A stretch of 64,000 nt of DNA from Schistosoma haematobium (GCF_000699445.3 NC_067198.1:42463691-42527690); one strand, 5' to 3'. Shown: positions 10,265 through 22,346, numbered from the stretch's first letter. Notes: generated from the sequence alone by a model not told the origin. Translations and numbers: made by a program.

Positions 10265-10605
10265 TTTACTGTAGTATTTTATGAAGATGACAGGATTTTC
10301 ATAATTACGCTCATGAACTGATCTTAGCTAGATCACAGTTGAAAAATGAGAATCAATAAACAGCTGTTCCGTCTTAATATAGAACTCATCAGTAGTGAGC
10401 ATAAACTCGTGCCCCCCCTCCTGAAAAAATAACACACGTATACAAATGGATGTCGGTTCTGTGGTCCAAAAACTTAGAATACACTCTGGAGAACAGAAGT
10501 TCCAGGTTCGATTCCCTATGATGATGTTGTACATATGTACTGCTGAGAGGTAATACACTAGTACGACAAAACTGTCCAGTATTTTCTGGTTTCATGATTT
10601 AACAT
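10265..10605. mobile_element. Decayed SINE-B head-to-head pair
   Basis: A minus-strand copy (10265-10425) and a plus-strand copy (10440-10605) are both recognisable: CTTCTGTTCTCC region, GGTTCGATTCCC B box at about 10506, hammerhead remnant ACTGCTGAGAGGTAATACACTAGTACGAC at its core, and a tail TTTCTGGTTTCATGA. Third head-to-head pair in the window. Confidence 0.6.
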
Positions 10606-10625
10606 ATAATAATTATCTATTTATT

Positions 10626-11030
10626 AAATTCACTTGGTATTGTTTTACTTGTATCTTCCTATTGTTATTTAGGAGTGTAATGGATCAGTCTCTTACTAGC
10701 GTATGTGCATACTGTGTGAACTACCTCGATATTCCCATAGATCACAAGCTTCATAAACAAAGATGGATAGTGGCTAGCAATGAAATCCAGGATGCGCGAT
10801 TCATCCTATTTTGAACTCGTCAGCTGGATGTATCTGCATTTGAGAGTGACTATCAGGACTCAGTAACTATGTGTATAACGTGACGGTGTTTGAAGTGAAC
10901 AGTACATGGTTTGAGTCTGAGAGTGAACATCAACTCTGAGATGTAAATATATTCAACTGACTAACCCCAAATAGAATGAAACGTGAATTCTGGATTCCAC
11001 TTCTAGCCACTATCCATCTTTACTTATCTA
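10626..11030 (-). mobile_element. SM-alpha-like element, near-identical to 4861-5260
   Basis: Same two-hammerhead structure with the same core-disabling changes as the inverted block at 4861-5260 and the direct one at 20010-20410. Left border TTCACTTGGTATTGTTTTAC; right border CACTATCCATCTT. Confidence 0.8.
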
Positions 11031-11975
11031 TTTATTACTTGTTGTTTTCTTTTATAATTACATATAATTTCTGTCTATTTTTTAAAGAGTTTCTACCAAT
11101 CTTTTTTTTATTTGTTTAAAACGAAAAGATACTCCTCATTAATGATAAACTATTTAATCATATTAGCAATAAATAAATATCAATATGTTACTCTTTTCTT
11201 TTCTTTGTTTTCCTCTATTAAAATAGAATTAAATTATTTATGTATAAACACATTTAATTTAATGAACAGATAAATATGAAAAGAAAAGAGAAAAAAAAGA
11301 GAAATCGCCATAAGTTGGCGTAGAAATTAAACTGAACAGTTTTTTTTTTTAATAAAGACATCCTTACCATAGATACAAACACACACACACACGCACACGC
11401 GTACACACACATACACACACAGAAAGAAAGCGAATGAATAATAACGTGTACAATGAAATGATTTTCATTGTATTTTATCTTTTCTTTTCTCTTCTTTTTT
11501 CTTCTTCTTTTACGCTTAGTTCTTTTTGTATTAATTAGTAACGACCACCTACTGTTTATTGCTAATTTCTAGTTTATGATAATCATTAAATTGTAGTGTA
11601 CTATCAATCAGGTGTTATTCTTCTTCTTTCTTAAGAAAAAAATTAGGCACAATTTGTGGGTGGCGGTTGAAAGGAAGGAATTATGTAATTATACAGATAT
11701 ATCTATGTATATATTTCTCATTACGGTGTTTTTCAAAAAGATTTGTGTGGGGTTGTTAAAATGGTTTTTCTAGTGGTGGGATATTTATTGGTTTATGATT
11801 CAAAATTGAAGAGTAACATAAAGTTTATTTTAACTTGGTGACATCTTGATAATGTACATTGTTGATCTTGTTAAAGATTGAACTCAGTACTTGGAAATCT
11901 CATCATGAACACGTTATTAAAAGATTATTTTAACTAAGTAAATCATTTTAAGATTATATTTGTAATATCTTTATT
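11031..11975. other. Low-complexity AT-rich sequence with (CA)n
   Basis: Contains a CA-rich microsatellite at about 11379-11420 and long T and A tracts. No gene seen. Confidence 0.55.
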
Positions 11976-11984
11976 TAACTTTTG

Positions 11985-12200
11985 GAGTAAAGATGGATAG
12001 TGGCAAACAGGGGAATCCAGAACGCTCGTTTAGTCTTATTTGGGATTCATCAGTTAGATGTACTTGCTTAAAAAACTTGTGATTTAAGGCTATATCGAGG
12101 CAATACGCACAGGATGCACATATGCCAACATGAAACTGATCAATTACAGTCCTAAATAACAATGGAAAGATACAAGTAAAAACAACACCAAGTGAATTTA
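11985..12200 (-). mobile_element. SM-alpha-like copy, single hammerhead remnant
   Basis: Starts AAGATGGATAGTGG and ends AACACCAAGTGAATTTA. The minus-strand hammerhead keeps CTGATGA but has TAAAC in place of GAAAC. The tRNA-like head is deleted. Confidence 0.7.
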
Positions 12201-12459
12201 ATTATGTAACTGCTTAACAACTACAATTGGTTAAGTAATGAATCATGATTAATTTCATATTTTTCAATGTTGTTTTGATACTGATCACATTTTATGGATT
12301 ATTTTCTAATGTAACTTTTAGTTTAAATGATCAATAGAGTTCGATCAAGTACTGAAAGACTAAACAAACATGCTTTCGATTATTACTCAATATGTGATGA
12401 GTGTATTCTTTAATACGAATAAATTACCGTTATTTAAAGTTTTACTGAACATTTCATTA

Positions 12460-12765
12460 TTAATTTGAATGGTTAAGATGATAAGTCTACACCAATATGG
12501 AAAATCTGGAAGCACTAGAAGGCCGTCTCGTCCTATTTTGGGACTCCTCAGCAGTGCGCATCCACGATACCGCCTCACGAGATTCCAACCCAAGGACCAT
12601 CAGTTCCGCGCACGAGCGCCTAACCTCTACACCACTGAGCTGGCCGGCATCCAACAGTGTTAATGTCTAACTTCAACCAATCTACGAAATTGTACCACCG
12701 TCCACTATTGTCTTCAGTGAGTTACCCTCTCACAACAAATTCGGTAGAACTATAAAATTACTAAA
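12460..12765 (-). mobile_element. SINE-B copy
   Basis: Minus strand: tail, hammerhead (core CTGAGGA intact, GAGAC in place of GAAAC, so likely inactive), tRNA-like head, and the upstream GTCTTCAGTGAGTTAC segment. Confidence 0.8.
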
Positions 12766-12934
12766 ATCCCAATAAAACCTCTGATAATAATAAACATATA
12801 TTTTTGTTATAATCGAATGAGTAGAAAAATTATATTTTTCACGTTTTGTGAAGTAATGTAAGCCAATACTTCAGAGAAAGTCATTAACTGAAATTCAAGT
12901 AACAAAAATTTAAATAGTAAAAAGGAAACAGTGT

Positions 12935-13130
12935 AGAATATCTTGGTTCATAGGTCCCGGGTTCGAATCTCGCGAGGCGAGGTTGTTGATGCGTACTGCT
13001 GAGAAGTCTCACAATAGGACGAAATGGCCGTGCAGTGCTTCCAGGTCTTCCATGGTGGTCTAGTTTCAATTGGCTCATGATCTCGACCATTGAAATTACT
13101 ATAATATCCACAAAACCCTTCTGATATGAA
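12935..13130 (+). mobile_element. SINE-B copy, head-truncated
   Basis: Starts just before the B box (GGGTTCGAATCTCGCG), followed by the hammerhead region (CTGAGAAG, core mutated) and the full tail ending CACAAAACCCTTCTGATA. Confidence 0.8.
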
Positions 13131-13728
13131 TTCATTATTAGTTTGCCACTCTGAATAATTTGTTTCGTACACCTTTTAAATTATCAAGAAATCAAGTACA
13201 TAAGTTACATTATTGTTGACACTTTACATTCACAACAATTCGGTAACTCATTCCAAAAACAAATTCTTGCGATGAATATTATTTTATATCTTCCATTGTG
13301 AAATTGAATAAAGTCAATACATGCTTTATTATGTAAAACCAAAGTGTCAATAATTCACAAAACTTCTGATAGTACCATTTTCAGCATAAAAACAATCTTG
13401 ATTATCCAGTTAGTTTGAGTATTCTTGCAACTAATAGAAAGTGAGAAATATCGAATGGTTAGGGCACTAGAAATCCACAAATCTCTCAATGTTTGAATGT
13501 GAATGAAACAAGTATTATTGATGCCAATGGATGACAAATCATGGATTGATCGAACGTGTATGTATGAACCACTGGACATCAGATCACACGTTTACTTTTA
13601 GATCTTAAGTTTCTGGGTTCGAAATCAATTAGATTGTAGATGTAAACAACTAGGAAGTCCCACAAGCAAACAGAACAAAAGCTATCAACAGCTTGTTACT
13701 TTTTAATGGTTGTCAATTTGAAATTAGT
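13131..13728. other. AT-rich sequence, no feature seen
   Basis: Nothing recognised. Confidence 0.45.
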
Positions 13729-14085
13729 TTACTTACTTACTTACTTACTTACGCCTGTTACTCCCAATGGAACATAGGTCGCCAACCACCATTCTCCAAC
13801 CCACTCTATCCCCGACCTTCTTTTCTAGTTCCATCCAATTCTTGTTCATTTTTTTCATGTCTATTTCCATTTCTCGGCGTAATGTGTTCTTTGGTCTTCC
13901 TCTTTTCCTTTGCTTAGTTTTGAGGATTTCATGTGAGGGCTTGTATTGTGACGCAGTTGGGTGTTTTCTTCAATGTGTGTCCTATCCACTTCCAGTACTT
14001 CTTCCTGATTTCGTCCTCCTCTGGAATCTGGTTTGTTCTCTCCCACAGTACGTTGTTGTTAATAATGTCCGGCCAACGGTTTGAA
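13729..14085 (-). pseudogene. RTE-A 3' end, 5'-truncated
   Basis: Minus-strand C-terminal end of the RTE-A polyprotein and its 3' end, TAACAGGCGTAAGTAAG with a (TTAC/GTAA)n tail at 13729-13752. The peptide [19 protein letters not shown] comes from a shifted frame of the same coding end. Truncated RTE copies of this kind are typical of incomplete reverse transcription. Confidence 0.85.
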
Positions 14086-14384
14086 ATTAGTTTGAGATTT
14101 ATTATTGACTAAACCGAATTACTTTCTTCTTCTTATACTTAGTGTTCTTTATTATCTGAAAAGAGCAAGAATAAATAATTAAGCAGAATAACATCAATTC
14201 AGTTTACTTTTTCATGTTCTTAACAACTACTTACAAGCTATAATACTTTACTATCGAAATTATCGTAAAATTTATATACTTCTAACATTAAAACTGGATA
14301 TGTATCACCATGGTAAAGTGCCATTTTGAATAAATGCAATTATATTTAAGAAATAGTGTTGCAAATAAATTATTTTGTTTTATT

Positions 14385-14570
14385 GAAATCATGAATCGAT
14401 TAATGGTAAACCATCATTGAAGACCTGGAAGCACTAGAAGGCCATCTCGTCCTATTGTGGGACTCCCCAGCAGTGCGCATCCATGATCTCGCCTTGCAAT
14501 CAATCAGTTCGTGATCTTAATCAAAAACTTAATAATCTCTACAGCCCTATAGTGATAAATTTATTTTATT
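14385..14570. mobile_element. SINE-B fold-back, deleted centre
   Basis: Minus-strand tail and hammerhead (core CTGGGGA, mutated) followed at once by an opposite tail (CGTGATCTTAATCAAAAACTTAATAATCTC). The second arm has lost its ribozyme and tRNA parts. Confidence 0.6.
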
Positions 14571-14792
14571 CACTTGTTTGAAAAGCTTATTTATCAGGTT
14601 TTTTAATCATTCCTTTGGATTATTATCAAACTAATGATAAAATATACCATTAGGAATCAATCTTCAGTAAAAGAAAACTAATGTAAACTTTGATGTCTAA
14701 CACTCACTTTAATATTCAGTCTAGGTCCTAGAATTCTAAAATAATAAACGAAAGTTAGATCAATTTTAGTAAGGAACTAATACGACTAAGCT

Positions 14793-15242
14793 GTAGTGTC
14801 GGTTATTATGTTAAGCCCATATACCTGATTCTAAGTTTCGGATAGCCCATTCTATTCATTTCACTTGAGTCACATTCTGACCTTGTTATTTATTCGCTTA
14901 TCAAGCTTGACTGTTTTTATATGAGCGTGTAGGTGTGTGTACACTTCTAATCCCATTATTCATCACATTTCTGTAACTTACCTTTGTGTAACTATAACTA
15001 CTGATTAACGCTTGGTTAAATGGGAGTTGGCTTACCAGCCATCTTCACTCTGCGTCCTTTCTCTTCTCTCTATTCCATTCGCTTTATATACAAAATATAT
15101 GTATTCACAAGTCCATTCTCGTTATTTGACTTATTTAATTCCGTTATTGACTAACTCCATTTAAGTCGATGATTATATACGAGGATAGGCTATAACAAAC
15201 ATTCATTACAATCGCCTTGGAGTCAGATCACGGGCCACTAAC
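14793..15242 (-). mobile_element. Solo LTR (family B), 5-bp TSD
   Basis: About 450 bp homologous, in inverse orientation, to 22347-22826. Direct repeats AAGCT at 14788-14792 and 15243-15247 flank it. Inner ends GTAGTG and CACTAAC are inverted. TATA-like TATATAAAG on the minus strand suggests that strand is sense. No internal coding region, so it is a solo LTR if the class is right. Terminal base is ambiguous by one. Confidence 0.6.
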
Positions 15243-15247
15243 AAGCT

Positions 15248-15702
15248 CAGGTTTAATACTTTATTGAATCAGCTAACTGAAAAGTTATCCAGGTTTTTGT
15301 TTTCATTATATTAATCATTGAATAGGATCTGATAGTCTCATATACTGAATTATCTAAAATAGTTTCTATGTAGAAACAATATTTTTCTATCATTAAAATT
15401 GAAAAAACATTTATATCAGCTATACTAAGAGTTAGATCATTAATTGTAATCATATACAAAGTTGGAATGAATTTAATTTTATACTTTAGGAATAACTACA
15501 ATGATCAATTGGAAACATACGAAGTTTTTCATCTCAGATACATTTGATTGTTATTAATACATTATCATTGACCCTGAACACCCAGTACTGTTGACAATAT
15601 GTAGTTTATTTACTAATGGCTCAATCTATATTGTATATGATAAATGTTGAATATGTTTTAAAGCAAACGAATAGATTTAAAACATTTATACTATTTTATG
15701 TT
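15248..15702. other. AT-rich sequence, no feature seen
   Basis: Nothing recognised. Confidence 0.45.
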
Positions 15703-15755
15703 ATGGACGGCCTATGCTCGTCCACGAGGAGTAACAGGCGTAAGTAGTAAGTACT
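15703..15755 (+). mobile_element. RTE 3' terminal fragment
   Basis: Only the last ~50 bp of an RTE-type element: CCTATGCTCGTCCACGAGG then AGTAACAGGCGTAAGTA. Confidence 0.65.
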
Positions 15756-15803
15756 ATTTTATGTTGCATATTTTGGCTACAGGTAGTTCTTTTTTGTATT
15801 AAT

Positions 15804-16318
15804 GTTCCCAAAAACTGTGGTACGGCCGAGGGTAGAGTGAGTCATCTCTCCCATTACAAATGCTCTCACATGGCCACGAGTGTGTAGCCACTGTCAGGGA
15901 AGTCCTATTCACTGCCCTCTCATGGTGGGAGTATTGTTTAAGAAATCGAGAAGACAAAAAGCAAATATCTGATGCTCTACCCGAGTTGATGAACACAGTG
16001 GGTCCACAAAGGAGAGTTGGAAAACCCCGATTTCAAAACAATGGTGCACATGAGCTCCAGGATCCTGAAGAAATAAATGACGTATGAACCAGTTATTGGT
16101 CACCGGCTACCATGGGACTGCATCTCCTGACATTGCTCCTTCGGCTTGTGGATCAGACCTTTAGGTCATAGGCCCCCTAAGTAAACCACCTGCTTCGGTC
16201 TGGGTACCCAGGCAGTATCACAGCCCACACATAAATCAAGTGACTTGTGTGGCACATATGTATTCGTTGCCTCTTTGTACCAATATTTATGTGTTCAAAC
16301 AAAGAATAAATAAATAAA
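15804..16318 (+). mobile_element. R490 repeat with target-site duplication
   Basis: Full plus-strand copy ending GTTCAAACAAAGAATAAATAAATAA. Flanked by TTTTGTATTAAT (15792-15803) and TTTTGCATTAAT (16319-16330), a 12-bp duplication with one mismatch. The A-rich tail next to the duplication is the hallmark of target-primed reverse transcription. Confidence 0.85.
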
Positions 16319-16618
16319 TTTTGCATTAATACAAGTAGGATTTTTGAAACTTAATTACTATCCAAGTTACTTATATTTACCACGAAACTCTTTTATTGAT
16401 TTGTAATGATTTAGATTGATCATAAATAGATCACTTTGTATATTTACAATTTAGATTTTTGGAAAGTAACTAGTAGATTTAAGATAATGAATCGATCAAA
16501 ATCAATGAATTAAAGAAATGACTACTAAAAATCGATGAACAATTTGAGTAATTTGTAAAAACTTATCCCCTCCCCCTAGTATCTCGATACAAATTTAGCT
16601 ATGATTAGATAGTATCTG

Positions 16619-17085
16619 TGTTATGTCCCGACAAGAATAATGAATGGTAACTTTTGGGATCTATTGATGGACCAATACTAAATGTATAATTATTAAGTAA
16701 CTAAGCTGTGCATATTCATATTCCTCTTATTATAAGCTTTATTTTGACTTATGAACTATTATTATACGTTTTACCATTCTTGAGTTATACCCAGTATATT
16801 AATTAACAGCTCCCTCATTCACAGACACATCTGGCTAATTCTTGTACAAATGTTGATGCATACTTTATTGGTACGTTGTAGTCTGTTTGATTGGTATATA
16901 AACTCAATATGTTTGAAATATAATGATTCATATCGCAGAGGCTCGGATTGATGTTCTGGACTTAACTCTCTGAACTAGGCGGAAAGCAGGACCAATCAGA
17001 ACTCTAGGCTGCTCATAAGGGTTTACATGTCACTGATCCTATCGATAAGTTACTACTCTCTAATCGGCGGTCACAAGTTATAACA
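16619..17085 (+). mobile_element. Solo LTR (family A), 5-bp TSD
   Basis: 467 bp starting TGTTATGTCCC and ending AAGTTATAACA, so the ends are TG...CA within an inverted TGTTAT/ATAACA. Flanked by ATCTG at 16614-16618 and 17086-17090. A TATA box (TGGTATATAAAC) sits near 16895. Related to 30505-31035. No internal region is present, as expected after LTR-LTR recombination. Confidence 0.85.
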
Positions 17086-17090
17086 ATCTG

Positions 17091-17575
17091 GAAGATCATT
17101 ATTATAATTGATTCATTCCTTATTTATTACTCTACAATGTATATCATCCAATTTGTGTTTTTTTCCCCATAGATATCAGTTGAAGAATTATAGATTATTT
17201 ATGACGAACACAGTTATTTATCTTAAATAAAGACAGTCTTTGATTATTAACAGTGAAAACCCTTTAAATGAATCAATTTATCATAGAGAACAATTGATAG
17301 TCTATTTCTGTAATAACCACAATTAAGATGAATTTACCATTCGAATAAAGTTCATTTATTAGTTACTATGATAGATAAAAGTTTATTTGTTTTAAAAGAA
17401 ATCAAGCAATTAGATAATGATACTGTTTGTAGATAATCATTCAAACACCTTTTCACAAATAATAAATTTCGTGAAAATAAAATGATTCTATTTAAGTGAA
17501 TATATGATGTTGGTTCTTTATATTATGTATTTGAAAACAATTGATCGATCACTAAACATTGACCAGTGTCATTAA
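17091..17575. other. AT-rich sequence, no feature seen
   Basis: Nothing recognised. Confidence 0.45.
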
Positions 17576-17577
17576 TG

Positions 17578-18231
17578 CTTACTTACGCCTGTTACTCCCA
17601 ATGGAACATAGGTCGCCAACCACCATTCTCCAACCCACTCTATCCCCGACCTTCTTTTCTAGTTCCATCCAATTCTTGTTCATTTTTTTCATGTCTATTT
17701 CCATTTCTCGGCGTAATGTGTTCTTTGGTCTTCCTCTTTTCCTTTGCTTAGTTTTGAGGATTTCATGTGAGGGCTTGTATTGTGACGCAGTTGGGTGCTT
17801 TCCTCAATGTGTGTCCTATCCACTTCCAGTACTTCTTTCTGATTTCTTCCTCCGCTACGATCTGGTTTTTTCTCTCTCATAGTAGGTTGTTGCTGATAGT
17901 GTCCGACCAACGGATCTGAAGTATTTTGCGTAGAAAACTGTTAGTAAACATTTGTATCTTCTAGATGATTGCTTTCGTAGTTCTCCGAGTTTCCGCTCCA
18001 TACAGTAGAACTGTGTTGACATTTGTATTGAAAATTCTGACTTTGATGTTGTCTGACAGACAGTTGTTTTGAGTTGCAGATATTCTTCAGTTGTAAATAT
18101 GCTGCTCTTGCTTGACCGATCCGAGCATTCACATCTGCACCAGATCCACCATGTTCATCAATGATGCTGCCTAGATATGTGGAGGTTTTTACATCTTCCA
18201 AATCTTCTCCGTCAACTGTGAATGGATTGGT
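17578..18231 (-). pseudogene. RTE-A 3' part, downstream of an insertion
   Basis: Minus-strand C-terminal RTE-A coding sequence (MEDVKTSTYLGSIIDEHGG, ARAAYLQLKNICNSKQLS) and 3' end. It is continuous with 18707-18978; the R490 copy in between splits it. Nearly identical to the matching part of 31663-34120 and, inverted, to 40384-40905. Confidence 0.85.
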
Positions 18232-18706
18232 GCTTTTATTTCAGCACATAGATAATGGTACAAAGAGGCACCAAATACATGTGCGCCACACAAATCTCAT
18301 TCGATATGTGTGAGGGCTATGATACTGCCCGGGTGCCCAGACCGAAGCAGGTGGTTTTCTTAAGGGGCCACTCCCTGAGCCTTTGACCTAATGGTCTGAT
18401 CCACAAGGCAGTGGGGCATTGTAAGGAGATGCAGTCCCATGGAAGCCGGTGACCAGCAATTGGTTCATACGCCATTTGTTCCCGCAGGATACTGGAGCCC
18501 ATGTGCACCATTGGTTTTGAATCCGGTTAAAGCGCCGGACATTCGCTTTTCGTCCTCTCATTTTCGTAAACAACACCCCTGGTGAGAGAAGGCAGTGAGT
18601 AGGACTTCCCTGGCAGAGGCTATATACGCGTGGCCGTGTGAGAGCATTTCGAGAGGGAGAGCGGACTCTCCCCACTCTCGGCCGTACCAGGGCATTTGGG
18701 GGCTAT
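18232..18706 (-). mobile_element. R490 copy inserted into RTE-A
   Basis: Minus-strand R490 with TTTATTTCAGCACATAGATAATGG at its tail end and CATTTGGGGGCT at its other end. The uninterrupted RTE-A sequence at about 32320 (GGATTGGTGCACGCTGTGTTG) shows the empty site. The open frame holding MRGRKANVRRFNRIQNQW is the longest R490 frame here (about 95 codons). Confidence 0.85.
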
Positions 18707-18978
18707 AGTAATGCTGTGTTGTATCTGAGAATCTTGCTTTTCTATTTGTGTATATTGAGACCTACTGCTGTTGAGGCTGCTGCTCCACAGGTCGTCTTCT
18801 CCGTTTGTTGTTGCGTGTGAGATAGAACGGCCAGATCATCTGCGAAGTCTAGGTCGTCCAGCTTCATCCTAGATGTCCATTGTATCCCGCGTTTCGCTTC
18901 AGTTGTTGACGTCTTCATGATCTAGTCTATCACCAGGAGAAAGAGAAATGGTGAGGGTAAGCAACTTCATTATAATAT
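18707..18978 (-). pseudogene. RTE-A part upstream of the R490 insertion
   Basis: Continues the RTE-A copy of 17578-18231 up to the region after the RT catalytic box, then breaks off near 18978. Confidence 0.8.
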
Positions 18979-19340
18979 GACACCCTGCATAATATTGTTT
19001 GCATACGCCACAGCTTGGAAAATTCAACCTCAAAGTGAGTTACTAATCTGTAACTGATTATTGTTAATCGGTTTAACAATAAGAAGAGATAAGAAATAGT
19101 TATCTATACCTTCCATTAAGTTCTACATTCACTAATGTACTTAGAAATGAGGATGTTACATGTCTTCATATTGCACAAAACTCAATAAACCAATTCTAAA
19201 TTACTTGAGTTTTATTTTGAAGTTCTATTCTAATTATTCTTTTGAAGATTATTACTAGGCAATCTTAGGTTATATTAAATAAAAGTGAAAAATTCCACTC
19301 CACTTTAACTCTGCTTAATATCTGTAAGATTTGACTAAAA
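18979..19340. other. AT-rich sequence, no feature seen
   Basis: Nothing recognised. Confidence 0.45.
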
Positions 19341-19344
19341 TGAA

Positions 19345-19830
19345 CTGGTTTTAATAGTTGAATTCATGAGCACTGCTGAGGGGCCCCATACTAGGACGAA
19401 ATAGCCATCAAGGGCTCCCACAAACCCCATTCTGGTCATAATCATGTGCTCACTAGTGACTGGCTTGAAAATGATTTCCTAGAGTTCTAGTGGGAAGCTG
19501 TGAGCAGTGGAGTCCAATCCGTGCCGCGTAGAGACATGTATATAATTCATACAATGGATGAATGGTTGCACAACCATTCAGGGACCGTCTGAAGTTAGAC
19601 AATTACACCATTGAATGCCGGCCAGCTCAGTGGTTTCTAGGTTAAGCGTTCGTGCACAGGACCGATAGGTCTTGGGTTCAAGTCCCGCTTGAGGGATCGT
19701 GAGCGCGCACCACTGAAGAGTCTCATTCTAGGACGAAACGGCCTTCCAGGTTTCCATGATAGTCCAGTTTACATCGATTCATGAATTCAACTACTAAAAT
19801 TACTATAATCTCCACAAACACCATTCTGAA
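19345..19830 (+). mobile_element. SINE-B tandem dimer
   Basis: A first hammerhead and tail remnant (CACTGCTGAGGGGCCCCATACTAGGACGAAAT in two halves, 19369-19400) is followed by a complete unit: CTCACTAGTGACTGGCTT, tRNA-like head (GCTCAGTGG, GGGTTCAAGTCCC), second hammerhead (CACTGAAGAGTC, GGACGAAAC) and tail. The two ribozyme positions are about 335 bp apart in direct orientation. The second keeps a CUGANGA core (CTGAAGA) and GAAAC. Confidence 0.75.
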
Positions 19831-20009
19831 CATAAAATGAACCGGGACAAAATTAATTTTTCATGCCATTAAGAAAATGGTTTTTTAAGAATTATTAAAT
19901 GTCAATATAGTATTCAACTGATTATTCTTGACCATTTTTGTTCTCTGTCAACTCACAAATCACAGAAGTGTAAATAAGTAATTTATGTAAATATATATTT
20001 AATAAAGAA

Positions 20010-20410
20010 GTTTTATATTCACTTGTTGTTATTTACTTGAATCTTCCCATTGTTATTTAGGATTCTAGTTGATCAGTCTCTTATTGGTATATGTGCATAC
20101 TGTGTGAACTACCTCGATATTCCCATAGATCACAAGCTTCATAAACAAAGATGGATAGTGGCTAGCAATGAAATCCAGGATGCGCGATTCATCCTATTTT
20201 GAACTCGTCAGCTGGATGTACCTGCATTTGAGAGTGGCTATCAGGACTCAGTAGCTATGTGTATAACGTGACGGTGTTTGAAGTGAACAGTACATGGTTT
20301 GAGTCTGAGAGTGAACATCAACTCTGAGATGTAAATATATTCAACTGACTAACCCCAAATAGGATGAAACGTGAATTCTGGATTCCACTTCTAGTCACTA
20401 TCCATCTATG
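20010..20410 (-). mobile_element. SM-alpha-like element, third near-identical copy
   Basis: Same structure, orientation and disabling changes as 10626-11030, with only a few base differences. Confidence 0.8.
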
Positions 20411-20609
20411 CTTATAATGAAGTTTTATGTTTCGAACAAAATATGTATGTAATACATTTTAAGTCTCTTATAAAATGCATAAATCATACACTCATAATAA
20501 ATTACAAGTGTATTGTTATATCTAAAAACTTAAATTAAATTCGGTAAGGTGAAAAGTTATATCTCTAACATATTCAAGTTTAAATATTACTTAAGCGTTC
20601 TCATACAAA

Positions 20610-20830
20610 AATGTTGATCGGTAAGATTTAGTAGGTGGAGTTTTGCTCTCTGAGCTAGATGATTTGGTTGTGTAGCTTACCTTATTCTTCTGAACAACTT
20701 CATCAGCACAAACATGACGTAAAATTGAAGTGTTCGAATCACTTCACATATGAACTACAGCTTTTCCTGTCGACCTTGATCTTTATTGGTTATGGTCGAC
20801 CTTTAATCTGTCATTGTTTAACTTTTTATG
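20610..20830 (+). repeat. Dispersed repeat (CTCTGAGCTAGAT family)
   Basis: Shares TTTTGCTCTCTGAGCTAGAT, TTCTTCTGAACAACTTCATCAGCAC and GTCGACCTTTAATCTGTCATTG with 29580-29830, and its first part with the hairpin at 28086-28154. Class unknown. Confidence 0.6.
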
Positions 20831-21595
20831 TTGATTGTTCACCTCTTTGATAAGATTCTTGGTCTTATATTTGCTAATGATTTAGTGATTTATGTGTGTA
20901 TTCATTTCATTTACGAAACATTTTAGTATAACAATATGATGATTTTAACAACATATTTTAATAACTGATGTGGTTAAACTAAACTAACTTACTAAATCCT
21001 AGTAGATTGAAGTTTAGAGAGTATAATAATTGAATAGTGGTTTAGAAAAAAGATTTTACGGAATTTGTTGAGGATGTTTGATTCCTAGAACTCACTTGTA
21101 AAAGGTAATTCTATTCTGAAAATTTGAATTTTATGTTTTAGCACCAAGAGAGGCTTAGTTGACCTACAGCTTGCATTTCCCACTCGGAAATCCTTGATTA
21201 TCATTGGTTGACAGATTTTTTTAGTAAACTATTTTGTGGCTCTCCCAAGGGTATTTTTATCATTGTATAAATAAGCTTGATTTGTGTGATTAGTGACCTC
21301 GTATTTTCTGAGTGCTTTAAGAATATATTCTCTACGCCTTATCAATACTTCTTGATCTAGTTAGCAGGGCCGAGATCAACGGATTAGAATAACCTATCAT
21401 GTCATTGTATCTTTGGCCTTCGTTCCGTTTACTGAGTAAGGTGAACTCGTAATAGCATTCAAACATATCAGAATTACAATTATTATTTATAAACGAAATA
21501 TAGAATTAAGATATGTTTAAGTTATTTATCATTTTGCTTATCAGTGGCTAAAATAAACAATTTACAATACAATCTATGAAGTGATACCTTTACCG
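20831..21595. other. AT-rich sequence, no feature seen
   Basis: Possibly older repeat remnants near 21365-21465, not identified. Confidence 0.4.
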
Positions 21596-21599
21596 GTAT

Positions 21600-21905
21600 G
21601 TGTTACATAGATAAATGGTGACTGTTAGGAATTATATATATATATATATTCCTATTGGATACCTACTAAGTAACTAGATTATACATCTATTCATATTCCT
21701 TTTATAATAAGCTTTCATTTAAACTATCAGTCACTATTATATGATTAATTGTTTTTATTCTATTCTCAGTCTATTAGTTACATTCTCCTATACTCATAGC
21801 CATATTTAGCTTGATCTTGTTTAGTTATTATCTTCCATTTTATGGTATGATGCGGTCTGGTTTATATATAGATATACTCCCATAATCAACAGATGATCAG
21901 TTTAC
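21600..21905 (+). mobile_element. LTR family A, diverged and truncated
   Basis: Aligns with 16619-16920 (TGTTACATAGATAAATGG, TTCATATTCC...ATAATAAGCTTT, GGTTTATATATAG at the TATA position). An (AT)n run at about 21635-21650 has expanded inside it. The 3' part is absent. Confidence 0.55.
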
Positions 21906-22346
21906 AATACTATTAAATGTATCATAAAATAAGTTAAGGGAATGTGTTTCCCTTATCACTGTTGCTTTCACTTGGTTTTAAAAAAAAAATAAAACTTGGA
22001 CAGAAACAACAAATGATAACAAAAGAGTATTTTATGCATATGTAACTGTTAAACTACATATACTTATATGTATACGATTTTAGAAAACTGTGGTAGGTAT
22101 CATGGATTCACTTGATTATAACACCATGCATATATATATATGTTTGCTATGTTAACTAAATGTAATTTTTCCATAGAAATCTTGCGTAGTGAAAAAGTTC
22201 CATTTACATTCATTCTTGTCTTTCTATAAGTGTATTTGTGGATCAACATTTATAATTCTAAGATTAAATATATTGAGTGTTAAATTTTAAGAGTTGGTTT
22301 ATGATTAAGATTTTGGATCTGTTATGAATATTCATTACTGTATAAC

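Noticed and set aside
13729..13752. Short regular direct repeats that might suggest an array
   Set aside because: (TTAC)n is the 3' tail of the RTE-A element, and no CRISPR-like array exists in this eukaryotic sequence.
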